A stretch of 18,415 nt of DNA, taken from the NCBI RefSeq assembly GCF_004138495.1, contig NZ_ML142851.1, forward strand, positions 430,402 through 448,816, in the 5' to 3' direction. The stretch is from Phytoactinopolyspora endophytica. Its GTDB lineage: Bacteria; Actinomycetota; Actinomycetes; Jiangellales; Jiangellaceae. A program made the translations under genes and the position numbers. Below, in pieces: positions 6,620-13,176 of this stretch; position 1 is the stretch's first letter; each line of letters begins with the position of its first letter. The notes beneath the pieces were generated by a model. It was not told the DNA's origin. It saw nothing but the letters and a program-made list of their open reading frames with translations, and did not search any database.

Positions 6620-6659
6620 CTGTGGACAGTGGCAGGTGGCGGCCCACGGTTATCCACAG
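6620..6659. promoter_or_regulatory. DnaA-box-like inverted pair upstream of the nuclease gene
   Basis: TTATCCACA (6650-6658) is the exact consensus DnaA box. A diverged inverted partner, CTGTGGACA, lies at 6620-6628, so 6620-6628 and 6651-6659 form an inverted repeat matching at 8 of 9 positions with a 22-nt spacer. GTGG-CGGC-CCAC gives a small hairpin in the spacer. It may be a regulatory site for the AbiEi-like protein's own DNA-binding domain or for DnaA. Confidence 0.45.
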
Positions 6660-6708
6660 TTGCCGGAAACAATCGTCATCGGCCGGGTGCTCTCGTGATC
6701 ATGGCTGG

Positions 6709-7728
6709 GTGCCATCGCGTATCCATCGTCTGCCCGGCGACGTGGAACGGCTGCTCGCCGCGGGACGCGGGCTTTTCAGCGTGCAGGCAGCGGCGGATGC
6801 CGGCATCGACCGGGGACGGCTCGCGCGTCTCCTCCGGAGCGGACTGTTGGTCCGTCTCGCGCATGGAACGTACGCGTCGCTCGAAGCGTACGAGGCCATG
6901 CCGCCGTGGCCGGCGTTCGCGATGCGTTCCCGGGCCTTCACCGCGGCGTGCGGTCCTCCTGCGCACGCGGCCGGGTGGTCGGCCGTCGCGATCCACGAGC
7001 TGCCCACTATCGGTCCGCCACCTGATCTGCCGTCGGTCGCGGTCCCGCAGGGAGCGGCTGCGTCGGGTGACTTCGCGTTCGGTCAGGTACGGTCCGTCCT
7101 ACTTCCGGCCGACCACCGCATCGAGGTGGACGGATGCCCTGTCGTGTCGGTGGCTCGGGCCGTCATCGATGTCGGTCGGACGGCTCCGCGTGACCAGGCG
7201 TTAGTGCTCGCCGATGCGGCGATAGCGCTCCGAACCGGTCGCGACGAGCTCCGGGCCGTCCTTGCCGACATGTATGGCTGGCCCGGTTCGGCCGAGGCGC
7301 GCTGGGCTGTCGACCACGCCGATCCGTACTGCGAGTCCGCGCTGGAGACCTTGGGCCGGCTGACGTTCATCGAGCACGGCCTGCCGGTTCCCGTGTCGAA
7401 TCCATGGATCGACCTCGGCGCCGTGCGGTACCGAGCCGACCACCTCCTCGACGACCGGTGGCTGGTCTTCGAAGGTGATGGCGACCTCAAATACAACGAT
7501 CGTCCTGACGCTGCGCACATCATCCGGCAGCAGCGCGAACGTGAATGGCGGCTGCGCGAGGAAGGTTTCGAGATCGTCCGGTACGGCTGGGACATGGCCC
7601 GCTACCAACGCGCGAAGCTGTCCGACCGGTTCCGGCAGGTCATCGCGGACCGTTCGCCTCGGGTCCGCCCGTACCCGTGGTACCGCGAACGAGGCGTATA
7701 TCGGCGCGCGAGATCGAGTCCCGGTTAG
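6709..7728 (+). CDS. AbiEi-like N-terminal domain fused to a DUF559/Vsr-like nuclease domain
   Basis: A 339-residue protein. Residues ~10-60 (LAAGRGLFSVQAAADAGIDRGRLARLLRSGLLVRLAHGTYA) match the winged-helix N-terminus of AbiEi-type (type IV toxin-antitoxin) proteins. The middle shows the AbiEi-like GWSAVAIHELP and RAVIDVGR segments. The C-terminus looks like a PD-(D/E)XK nuclease of the DUF559/Vsr type: Glu213, then YRADHLL with Asp244, then FEGDGDLKY with Glu255 and Lys261. No AbiEii nucleotidyltransferase toxin gene is adjacent, so a simple toxin-antitoxin pair is unlikely. I start at GTG 6709, giving VPSRIHRLPGDVE as in related proteins; in-frame codons upstream look non-family. The gene lies between two inverted 77-bp hairpin repeats. 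Its biochemical role is unknown: nuclease activity is inferred from motifs. Confidence 0.75.
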   Translation: MPSRIHRLPGDVERLLAAGRGLFSVQAAADAGIDRGRLARLLRSGLLVRLAHGTYASLEAYEAMPPWPAFAMRSRAFTAACGPPAHAAGWSAVAIHELPTIGPPPDLPSVAVPQGAAASGDFAFGQVRSVLLPADHRIEVDGCPVVSVARAVIDVGRTAPRDQALVLADAAIALRTGRDELRAVLADMYGWPGSAEARWAVDHADPYCESALETLGRLTFIEHGLPVPVSNPWIDLGAVRYRADHLLDDRWLVFEGDGDLKYNDRPDAAHIIRQQREREWRLREEGFEIVRYGWDMARYQRAKLSDRFRQVIADRSPRVRPYPWYRERGVYRRARSSPG

Positions 7729-7729
7729 C

Positions 7730-7806
7730 CGCCGTTGCTTCTTGAGTGCTAGTTGCGTCAACGGCCCTCGTAGCGGCCTCTATGCGCAACTGACACTCAA
7801 GAAGCG
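7730..7806 (-). repeat. Right 77-bp hairpin repeat of the cassette
   Basis: This is the inverted copy of 6513-6589, beginning one base after the nuclease gene's stop codon. Its 20-bp stem pairs better than the left copy, because the position equivalent to 6518 forms a C-G pair here. It occupies almost the whole gap before the convergent isomerase gene (stop at 7824), so it may also act as a two-way terminator. Confidence 0.9.
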
Positions 7807-7823
7807 AGCGTTGGTGCGGCGTA

Positions 7824-8588
7824 TTAGATCCAGGGCGGCAGGTCGGGGGGAGCTTCCGCCCCGCTCACGGTGAGGTTGTCTGCCGACGCACGTCCGGTCA
7901 GCCACGCGGCGAGGTCGGCCAGGTCTCCGCTGACCACCACGGATCCGGAGCCCCTGCCGCTGTCGGCCGGATCGGTGCGTGCGTTGCCCGCGTCCACTCC
8001 GTCGACGGTCCACGTGCGGCCGGTGCCGGTGGCCTCGACCGTCAGCCCGGTGGCCTCGCCACGGCGGCCGAACATGGCGACGACGTCGCTGACCAGGGCA
8101 TCGAGCAGATCATCGGGGAACTGCCGGTAGGACACGTTCTCCGGGTCGAGGTCGAAGGCATGGATCCAGACCTCCCTGGTGCGCATCCAGATGATCTCCC
8201 GGGCCGGCACGGCACGTCCCTGGGCTGTGCGAACCGTGGCGTCCCAGGCGGCGTCCGGCATCGCGTCCAGTGCTTTGGCGAGGTCGGCCGCCGAGCTGTG
8301 CACGTACGCGACCAGCTCGCCGAGCGGCCGCTTGGCGCCCTCCTCGATCTCGGCATCACGTGCCTCCTTGCTCGCGTACATCGGCGTCTCGACGCCGGTA
8401 CGCGCCCAGCGCACGAGCCGTTGCAGTGCCTCCGCGTTGAACGCGATATGGGCGAGAAGATGTCCCCGGCTCCATCCGTCCAACCCCGGCACCGGCGCTG
8501 CTCCGGCGGCCGGGCCGTCGACCGGCAAGGCGTCGACCCGCTCGAGCAACAGAGCGGTCCCGTCGTCCATCCAGGCGCGTGCGTTCAT
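7824..8588 (-). CDS. Mycothiol-dependent maleylpyruvate isomerase
   Basis: A 254-residue member of the mycothiol-dependent maleylpyruvate isomerase family (DinB-like four-helix N-terminal domain plus C-terminal MDMPI domain). In the gentisate pathway it converts maleylpyruvate to fumarylpyruvate in the cytosol. The zinc-binding residues are visible: His47 in GHLLAHIAFNAE, and Glu139 and His143 in REVWIHAFDLD. Their spacing matches His52/Glu144/His148 of the Corynebacterium glutamicum enzyme. GGGAG lies about 6 nt before ATG 8588. It lies downstream of the gentisate dioxygenase and FAH-family genes on the same strand, which supports the specific function over the many unassigned DinB-like proteins. 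A 169-bp gap with a hairpin separates it from them, so it may have its own promoter. Confidence 0.83.
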   Translation of the reverse strand: MNARAWMDDGTALLLERVDALPVDGPAAGAAPVPGLDGWSRGHLLAHIAFNAEALQRLVRWARTGVETPMYASKEARDAEIEEGAKRPLGELVAYVHSSAADLAKALDAMPDAAWDATVRTAQGRAVPAREIIWMRTREVWIHAFDLDPENVSYRQFPDDLLDALVSDVVAMFGRRGEATGLTVEATGTGRTWTVDGVDAGNARTDPADSGRGSGSVVVSGDLADLAAWLTGRASADNLTVSGAEAPPDLPPWI

Positions 8589-8713
8589 GGTGCTCCCGTG
8601 TTCGTGTGTGCGACTCGTGTGGTCAGTATGCAGTCCCGACCGGACCCGCGAGTACCCCGCCGCGGGCGGCGACGTGGTCGCGAAGGGACGTACATCGTCG
8701 ACCGGGCCCAGGC

Positions 8714-8747
8714 GTGCGGATCAGGTCTCACGAGCGGTGATCCGCGC
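8714..8747 (-). terminator. Hairpin between the FAH-family hydrolase and isomerase genes
   Basis: GCGGATCA (8716-8723) and TGATCCGC (8738-8745) form a perfect 8-bp stem, extendable by a G-T and a G-C pair, with a 14-nt loop. On the minus strand it begins about 11 nt after the hydrolase stop. No T-run follows, so it may be a terminator, a partial attenuator or an mRNA-stabilising structure. Confidence 0.35.
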
Positions 8748-8757
8748 AGTCGGCGCG

Positions 8758-9666
8758 TCAGGTCGCCGTCACGGTGTTACGGAGTTCGCCGATGGCGTCG
8801 ATCCGGGTCACCAAGATTGACCCCTTGGCGAGGTAGCGCTTCGGATCGCGGGCGTGACCAACACCGCCCGGGGTTCCGGTGGCGATCACGTCGCCGGGGT
8901 TCAAGGTCAGTATCTGTGACGCATAAGCAAGCAACTGCTCGGGGGAGAAGACCAGATCTCGGGTGTTGGCCTGCTGCATCACCTCGCCGTCCAGCTCACA
9001 GACGAGGTCCAGGGCGACATCGCTGCCGAGCTCGTCCGGCGTCACCATGACCGGGCCGAACGGCGTCGTCCCCTCGAACGTCTTGCCCTGCAGCCATTGA
9101 GGCGTGCGGTACTGCCAGTCCCGCATCGTCACGTCGTTCAGGACCGCGTAACCGGCGATGGCCGCCGCTGCCTCGTCGGCGCTGGAACGACGTAGCCGGC
9201 TCCCGACGACGACGGCCAGCTCGGCCTCCCAGTCGACGGCGTCCGGTGCCTCGGGCGGCAGTTCGATGTCGTCGTGGGCGCCGATGAGTGCCTCGGCGAA
9301 CTTCGCGAAGAAGGTGGGATGCGCCGGTAGGTCTCGGCCCATCTCGCGGATGTGTGGGGCATAGTTGAGTCCGACGCAGATGATCTTGCCTGGGCGGGGG
9401 ACCACCGGAGCGTACGACGGGCCGTCGGTGTACTGGCGGCCCGGAGTGTGCGGGCTACCCGCCGCACCGGCTCGAACGGCAGAACCGTCGGATGGTTGTG
9501 CGTCAGGGAGAGCGAGCCGCTCGCCGTCGACGCCGGCCACCCAGCGTCGCCAGTCTCGCCGGGCCAGCACGGCTCCGACGTCGGGTACTCCCAGGTCGAC
9601 GCCGTGTTCACCTTCGATGCGGACCGCTGTTGTGCGGTCGGGCAGTCTGAGCGTGGCCAGCTTCAC
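8758..9666 (-). CDS. Fumarylacetoacetate hydrolase family protein, probable fumarylpyruvate hydrolase
   Basis: A 302-residue FAH-superfamily hydrolase that would split fumarylpyruvate into fumarate and pyruvate, the last step of the gentisate pathway. The catalytic core starts at about residue 90 (GKIICVGLNYAPHIREMG), followed by the metal ligands in DWEAELAVVVG (Glu147, Glu149) and NDVTMRD (Asp178), Lys195 in WLQGKTFEGTTPFGP, and the C-terminal GDVIATGTPGGVG. The start is GTG 9666, whose last bases overlap the TGA stop of the gentisate dioxygenase gene (GTGA, 9666..9663), so translation is probably coupled. A longer open frame extends far upstream but only shadows the dioxygenase gene. Acylpyruvates or other beta-diketo acids are alternative substrates by family, but context favours fumarylpyruvate. 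Confidence 0.87.
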   Translation of the reverse strand: MKLATLRLPDRTTAVRIEGEHGVDLGVPDVGAVLARRDWRRWVAGVDGERLALPDAQPSDGSAVRAGAAGSPHTPGRQYTDGPSYAPVVPRPGKIICVGLNYAPHIREMGRDLPAHPTFFAKFAEALIGAHDDIELPPEAPDAVDWEAELAVVVGSRLRRSSADEAAAAIAGYAVLNDVTMRDWQYRTPQWLQGKTFEGTTPFGPVMVTPDELGSDVALDLVCELDGEVMQQANTRDLVFSPEQLLAYASQILTLNPGDVIATGTPGGVGHARDPKRYLAKGSILVTRIDAIGELRNTVTAT

Positions 9667-10775
9667 GAACGGCTCCCATCGGTGCGGTCGACCTCGACGC
9701 GGTCCTGGTGCAGGCGTTCGAAGATCGGCGTGTCGGAGAAGCGGAACAGGTCGAGCTCGGTTTCGGCCTGGACGGACAGGGTGACCCACGATGGGACGAC
9801 GAACAGGTCCCCGGTGCCGACGCGGTGCTCGACGTCGCCGAGGACGACCGTGCCCTCTCCGTTGAACACCTGGAACACGGCCGACCCGACTTCGCGCCGG
9901 CCGGCCGTCTGGTGGCCCGCCCGGACCCGGTGGAACTCGGCACGGATCGTCGACATCACGTCTGCGCCGGTCGTGGGGTTGGTGTAGCGGACGGCCGCAT
10001 GCCCCGGTTCCACGGTGACCGCGAAGCCCTCGTCCTCCAAGGCGAGCTGTTCGCTGAGTGCCCGGTCGGTGTACTCCCACCGGTAGGCGGGGATGGGGGA
10101 GTTGTGCTGCGGCTCGAGAGCGCTGAGCGGGCGCAGGCCCGGGTAGCACCACAGCCGTTCCGCGCGGGAGCGTTCCGGTGTCTCGCGGGTGGAGACCTCG
10201 TCCGGTCCGAACTCGAAGAATGCGGTGTCCGTGTAGTGCACGAACGGAATGTCCAGGCCGTCGATCCAGGCCATCGGGGCGTCGGTGTCGTTGTGGTGCC
10301 CGTGGAAGTTCCAGCCGGGGGTGAGCAGGAAGTCGCCGCGGCGCATCGCCACCGGATCGCCGTTGACGACGGTCCATACCCCTTCGCCCTCGACGACGAA
10401 CCGGAACGCGTTCTGGGTGTGCCGGTGCTCGGGCGCGGTCTCCCGAGGGCCGAGGTACTGGATCGCGGCCCACAGCGTGGGGGTGGCATACGGCCGGCCG
10501 CTGAGGCCGGGATTCGCCAGCGCGATCGCCCGACGTTCGCCGCCCCGGCCGACCGGGACCAGATCACCGGACTTCGCCGCCAACGGGTGCAGTGTCGACC
10601 ATCGCCAGAGGTGCGGCTGCGCGCTCGACGACGGCGCCATCGGCATCAGGTCACCGATCTCTTTCCACAGTGGGATGAGATGTTCGGCGTCGAACGCGTC
10701 GTAGAGTGCGCGCAGCTCGGGCGTGTCCTCGGGCTCGTTGTGCGCGGTGATCGGTTGGTCGATGAGCTCAGACAT
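9663..10775 (-). CDS. Gentisate 1,2-dioxygenase
   Basis: A 370-residue bicupin Fe(II) dioxygenase that opens the gentisate ring between C1 and C2 to give maleylpyruvate. The first cupin carries EHRHTQNAFRFVVEGEG (His117, His119) and TPGWNFHGHHN (His158); the spacing equals the His104/His106/His145 iron site of the Escherichia coli enzyme. SALEPQHNSPIPAYRWEYTD is also typical of the family, and the second, degenerate cupin occupies ~260-350. The start ATG 10775 has an excellent GGGAGGG about 6 nt upstream. The downstream FAH-family gene overlaps it by 4 bp, and the gene is divergent from an IclR regulator that probably controls it. The name is well supported by motifs, length and context. Confidence 0.93.
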   Translation of the reverse strand: MSELIDQPITAHNEPEDTPELRALYDAFDAEHLIPLWKEIGDLMPMAPSSSAQPHLWRWSTLHPLAAKSGDLVPVGRGGERRAIALANPGLSGRPYATPTLWAAIQYLGPRETAPEHRHTQNAFRFVVEGEGVWTVVNGDPVAMRRGDFLLTPGWNFHGHHNDTDAPMAWIDGLDIPFVHYTDTAFFEFGPDEVSTRETPERSRAERLWCYPGLRPLSALEPQHNSPIPAYRWEYTDRALSEQLALEDEGFAVTVEPGHAAVRYTNPTTGADVMSTIRAEFHRVRAGHQTAGRREVGSAVFQVFNGEGTVVLGDVEHRVGTGDLFVVPSWVTLSVQAETELDLFRFSDTPIFERLHQDRVEVDRTDGSRS

Positions 10776-10920
10776 CGTGACCCTCCCTCTCTGCGGTTTC
10801 CGGCAAGGCTTGGCCGCGTGACGAACCGAGGATCATGTGGGTGGCTGATGAGCGGTCCATGACCAGGGCGCGGCTATCGGCGAAGGCTCGTTTCCAGCGA
10901 CCCTACTGGCGCAACGCCGC

Positions 10921-10943
10921 ATAGCAGAACATAATTCTGCTAT
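10921..10943. promoter_or_regulatory. Palindromic operator and -10 element overlapping the IclR start codon
   Basis: ATAGCAGAA (10921-10929) and TTCTGCTAT (10935-10943) are a perfect 9-bp inverted repeat with a 5-base centre. The centre and first right-arm base form CATAAT (10930-10935), a 5/6 match to the -10 consensus, ending 6 nt before ATG 10942. The transcript should therefore be leaderless. The right arm runs into the start codon, so a protein bound here would block iclR transcription directly. The likely ligand is the IclR protein itself. Confidence 0.65.
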
Positions 10944-11700
10944 GGAGAATCCTGGTCGTCCTTCGTACGCGCTCGGCTCGGTCGACAACGCGCTGCGGCT
11001 CATCTTGCTGTTGCGCGAAGGCGAGCTGGGCGTGAGTGACGCCGCCGATACCTTGGGCGTTGCCCGCTCCACCGCGCACCGCCTGCTGTCGATGCTCGTC
11101 TATCGGGGCTTTGCCGAGCAGAGCGAAGACCGTCGTTATCGTCTCGGGGCTGTCCTGTCAGGTGCGGAGCAGGCGTCCGGGCTGCCGGCCCGGTACGCGC
11201 AGCTGCGCTGGGTTGCGCATCCGCACATGAGCGCGCTCGCCGCGCGGGTCCGGGAGACGGTCAACCTCTCGGTCCTCGCCGGCTCGCGGGTGCGGTTCAT
11301 CGACTCCGTGGAGTCGACGCAGATGCTGCACATCGGGTCCCGCACCGGCATGTCGCTACCGGCGGCACGCACGTCGGGAGGGAAGGCGATGCTCGCCGAG
11401 CTGACCGACGACGAGGTCCGGTCGCTGCACGAGGCGGCAGCCGAGCCGGTAGACCTCGACGTTCTCTTCCGCGAGCTGGGCGAGGTGCGTCGTCGCGGTT
11501 GCGGCATCAATGCCGAGGAGACCGAACCCGGCATCAGGGCGGTCGGTGCCACGCTTCACTCCGACGGGCGGGCCGTGGCCGCCGTGGCCGTCGCCGCACC
11601 GGCCCAACGGCTCACCGACCGCGTGGTGTCGACCGTCGTTCCCCATCTGAAAGCTGCCACCGCACGGATCGACGAAGAACTCGCTCATTGGGCCGTGTGA
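10942..11700 (+). CDS. IclR family transcriptional regulator of the gentisate genes
   Basis: A 252-residue IclR-type regulator. The N-terminal winged helix-turn-helix spans ~12-60 (GSVDNALRLILLL, then VSDAADTLGVARSTAHRLLSML), followed by YRLGAVL. The effector domain has the IclR pattern SVESTQMLHIGSRTGMSLPAARTSGGKAML, and a late GCGINAEETEPGIRAVGA segment lines the ligand pocket in family structures. The start is ATG 10942, set by the -10 element and palindrome immediately before it. The gene is divergent from gentisate dioxygenase with 166 bp between. Its effector is probably gentisate, salicylate or a CoA ester, but that is inferred from context only. A PaaX-like regulator gene follows on the same strand. 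Confidence 0.9.
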   Translation: MENPGRPSYALGSVDNALRLILLLREGELGVSDAADTLGVARSTAHRLLSMLVYRGFAEQSEDRRYRLGAVLSGAEQASGLPARYAQLRWVAHPHMSALAARVRETVNLSVLAGSRVRFIDSVESTQMLHIGSRTGMSLPAARTSGGKAMLAELTDDEVRSLHEAAAEPVDLDVLFRELGEVRRRGCGINAEETEPGIRAVGATLHSDGRAVAAVAVAAPAQRLTDRVVSTVVPHLKAATARIDEELAHWAV

Positions 11701-11724
11701 GGCCTCCCTCGCACAGCGGGCGCA

Positions 11725-11738
11725 GGGCTGCAAAGCCC
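11725..11738 (+). terminator. Small GNRA-loop hairpin after the IclR gene
   Basis: GGGCT-GCAA-AGCCC (11725-11738) forms a perfect 5-bp stem with a GCAA tetraloop, 24 nt after the stop codon. It is compact and stable but has no T-run, so terminator function is uncertain. Confidence 0.35.
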
Positions 11739-11850
11739 GGATGCCGTCGAGGGTTTGTGTGTCGCCGTGGCCGGCCGGAAGGTGGGCCTGTCGTGGGACG
11801 GCCGCAGGGAATGCTCCAGAAGGGCGACGTCGCGCCCGCGGTCGGATCGA

Positions 11851-11862
11851 TATGCTTCACTT
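11851..11862 (+). promoter_or_regulatory. Candidate -10 element of the PaaX-like gene (leaderless)
   Basis: TATGCT (11851-11856) fits the actinobacterial TAnnnT -10 pattern and ends exactly 6 nt before GTG 11863, the same geometry as at the IclR gene. No good -35 was found. Confidence 0.35.
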
Positions 11863-12711
11863 GTGCAACGAGCGTTGGAAGAGCGAAACGGCGATGCGGG
11901 CATGCGGCCCCGGTCGATCGTGTTCGACCTCTTCGGTGACTACATCCGTTACCGTGGCGGGTCGGTTCGGCTTCGCGCGCTGAGCGCGCTGATGAGCTGC
12001 TTCGGTATCGGCGACAGCACCGTCCGCGTGGTAATGACCCGGCTGCGCAAGGAAGGCTGGTTCGATGCCAGCAAAGACGGTCGTGAGACGTCCTACTCGC
12101 TCAACAGCCGCAGCTTCCAGTTGCTCGACGAGGGCCGCGATCGAATCTTCAACCGGGTGCGTACCCCATGGGACCGTCGTTGGTACATGGTGATCTACTC
12201 GGTGCCCGAGACCGACCGCGGCGTACGCGATCGGGTCCGTAAGGAGCTCGCCTGGCTGGGTTTCGGCCCGCTGGCATCGTCGACCTATGTCTCCCCGCAT
12301 GACCGGCTGCAGCAGGTCCGGGAACACTTCGCGGACGAGTCGGCAGTGCGCCTGGACATGCTGCGCTGCGAGTCGTCCGGGCTCACGGTCGATCGGGAGA
12401 TGGCGGCGCGGTGCTGGGACCTCGACACTCTCAACGCCGACTACAACGAGTTGCTCGTGACCTACCAGCCGCGGATGCGACGGTATCGCGACGGCGCGCT
12501 CTCGCCCAGGGATTCGCTGATCGAGCGGATGCAGCTGACCTACGACTACCGCAAGTTCCCGTTCCGTGACCCCGACCTGCCGGTCGAGCTCCTCCCCGAG
12601 CGCTGGGCGGGTCGAACGGCGCACGACATGTTCATCGAGGCGCACGACCTGTTGCAGGCGCCGGCCGAGCAGTACGTCGACGAGGTCGTCGGCGCCTCAG
12701 GGACGCGCTGA
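11863..12711 (+). CDS. PaaX-like transcriptional regulator
   Basis: A 282-residue PaaX-family protein; the best known member represses phenylacetate catabolism and responds to phenylacetyl-CoA. RPRSIVFDLFGDYIRYRGGSVRLRALSALMSCFGI opens the N-terminal winged helix (~15-75), with STVRVVMTRLRKEGWF as recognition region. The middle domain begins WDRRWYMVIYSVPE, and the C-terminal PaaX_C region includes TYDYRKFPFRDPDLPVELLPERWAG. I choose GTG 11863 because of the -10 spaced for a leaderless mRNA; ATG 11902 is an alternative that starts right at RPRSIVFD. It sits between the gentisate genes and the CoA-dependent hydroxylase operon, so an aryl-CoA ester such as salicylyl-CoA is a reasonable effector, by analogy only. 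Confidence 0.87.
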   Translation: MQRALEERNGDAGMRPRSIVFDLFGDYIRYRGGSVRLRALSALMSCFGIGDSTVRVVMTRLRKEGWFDASKDGRETSYSLNSRSFQLLDEGRDRIFNRVRTPWDRRWYMVIYSVPETDRGVRDRVRKELAWLGFGPLASSTYVSPHDRLQQVREHFADESAVRLDMLRCESSGLTVDREMAARCWDLDTLNADYNELLVTYQPRMRRYRDGALSPRDSLIERMQLTYDYRKFPFRDPDLPVELLPERWAGRTAHDMFIEAHDLLQAPAEQYVDEVVGASGTR

Positions 12712-12762
12712 AGAACTCAGCAACCCGGCTCCCTGGCCACCCTCGCCGAGAAGATCCGCAGC

Positions 12763-12776
12763 CACCCTCCGGGGTG
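12763..12776 (+). terminator. Hairpin after the PaaX-like gene
   Basis: CACCC-TCCG-GGGTG (12763-12776) is a perfect 5-bp stem with a tetraloop, about 50 nt after the stop and upstream of the next promoter. It has no T-run. Confidence 0.35.
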
Positions 12777-12823
12777 TCCTCGGTTCGCGCCGGTGCTTGT
12801 CCTGACCACTTTACGTTTCACTA

Positions 12824-12861
12824 TTGACACGACCGCGTCCGGAGTGTTCTATATCGGACAC
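12824..12861 (+). promoter_or_regulatory. Promoter and operator of the uptake/hydroxylase operon
   Basis: TTGACA (12824-12829) is a perfect -35. A weak -10 (TTCTAT, 12847-12852) follows after 17 bp. Over the -10 lies GTGTTC-TATATC-GGACAC (12844-12861), an inverted repeat with one mismatched pair, placed where a repressor would block RNA polymerase. Its sequence differs from the IclR-gene palindrome, so the PaaX-like protein or a second IclR-type site are both possible. Confidence 0.55.
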
Positions 12862-12907
12862 GCCCTCATCGTGGCGTCACGCACACACCGACTCAGGGAG
12901 GATCTCC

Positions 12908-13129
12908 ATGGGACCTAGAGGCCGCGTGAACAGGCGCATGTTGGCGGCGGGTGCCATCGTGCTCGCCATGGTGGCGCTCCAATGGATCGGCTGGATGGGT
13001 TCCTCGGTGGAGCCGGTGATCCTCGGGATACCCGTCCAGTTCTCCTACTTCGTCGGCTACGCCGGCCTCTCGGTCATCGCGCTCTGGGGTGTGTTCCGCC
13101 TGATCTGGCCGCCTGACCCGTCGGAGTAG
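12908..13129 (+). CDS. Small two-helix membrane protein, symporter partner (DUF3311-like)
   Basis: A 73-residue membrane protein. After a basic N-terminus (GPRGRVNRR) come two hydrophobic helices, at about 11-30 and 42-66, ending FRLIWPPDPSE. GGGAGG lies just upstream of ATG 12908, which fixes the start; an open extension upstream overlaps the promoter and is not coding. Small two-helix proteins of the DUF3311/YhdT type are commonly encoded directly before sodium:solute symporters, as here (47 bp gap), and are thought to assist them. The family assignment rests on size, topology and position rather than a strong motif. Confidence 0.72.
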   Translation: MGPRGRVNRRMLAAGAIVLAMVALQWIGWMGSSVEPVILGIPVQFSYFVGYAGLSVIALWGVFRLIWPPDPSE

Positions 13130-13176
13130 CGAACAGAACCGACTTCTGGACACACTGAGACCTTCGGAGGAACACC

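Larger units (their letters stand above)
6513..7806 (+). mobile_element. Candidate cassette: AbiEi-like nuclease gene between inverted hairpin repeats
   Basis: The 1,294-bp unit is bounded by two 77-bp repeats (6513-6589 and 7730-7806) in inverted orientation, with 75 of 77 positions identical and no gaps. One gene fills the interior and its stop codon ends one base before the right repeat. The asymmetric end of each repeat (GCAACGGCG) points inward. I could not see a target-site duplication in the flanks. The layout resembles REPtrons, where a gene for the REP-mobilising enzyme lies between inverted REP hairpins, but this gene lacks HUH and Tyr transposase motifs. Its mobility is inference. 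Confidence 0.55.

Noticed and set aside
6650..6658. DnaA box as part of a replication origin
   Set aside because: Only one exact box and one diverged partner are present, with no box cluster, AT-rich unwinding region, dnaA, dnaN or rep gene.
6513..7806. Cassette as a classical insertion sequence or complete AbiE toxin-antitoxin system
   Set aside because: The gene has no DDE, HUH or serine/tyrosine recombinase motifs, no target-site duplication is visible, and no AbiEii toxin gene is adjacent.
8758..10473. 571-residue version of the FAH-family hydrolase
   Set aside because: The N-terminal ~270 residues are an out-of-frame Arg/Pro/Gly-rich reading of the gentisate dioxygenase gene; the GTG at 9666 gives the normal family N-terminus.
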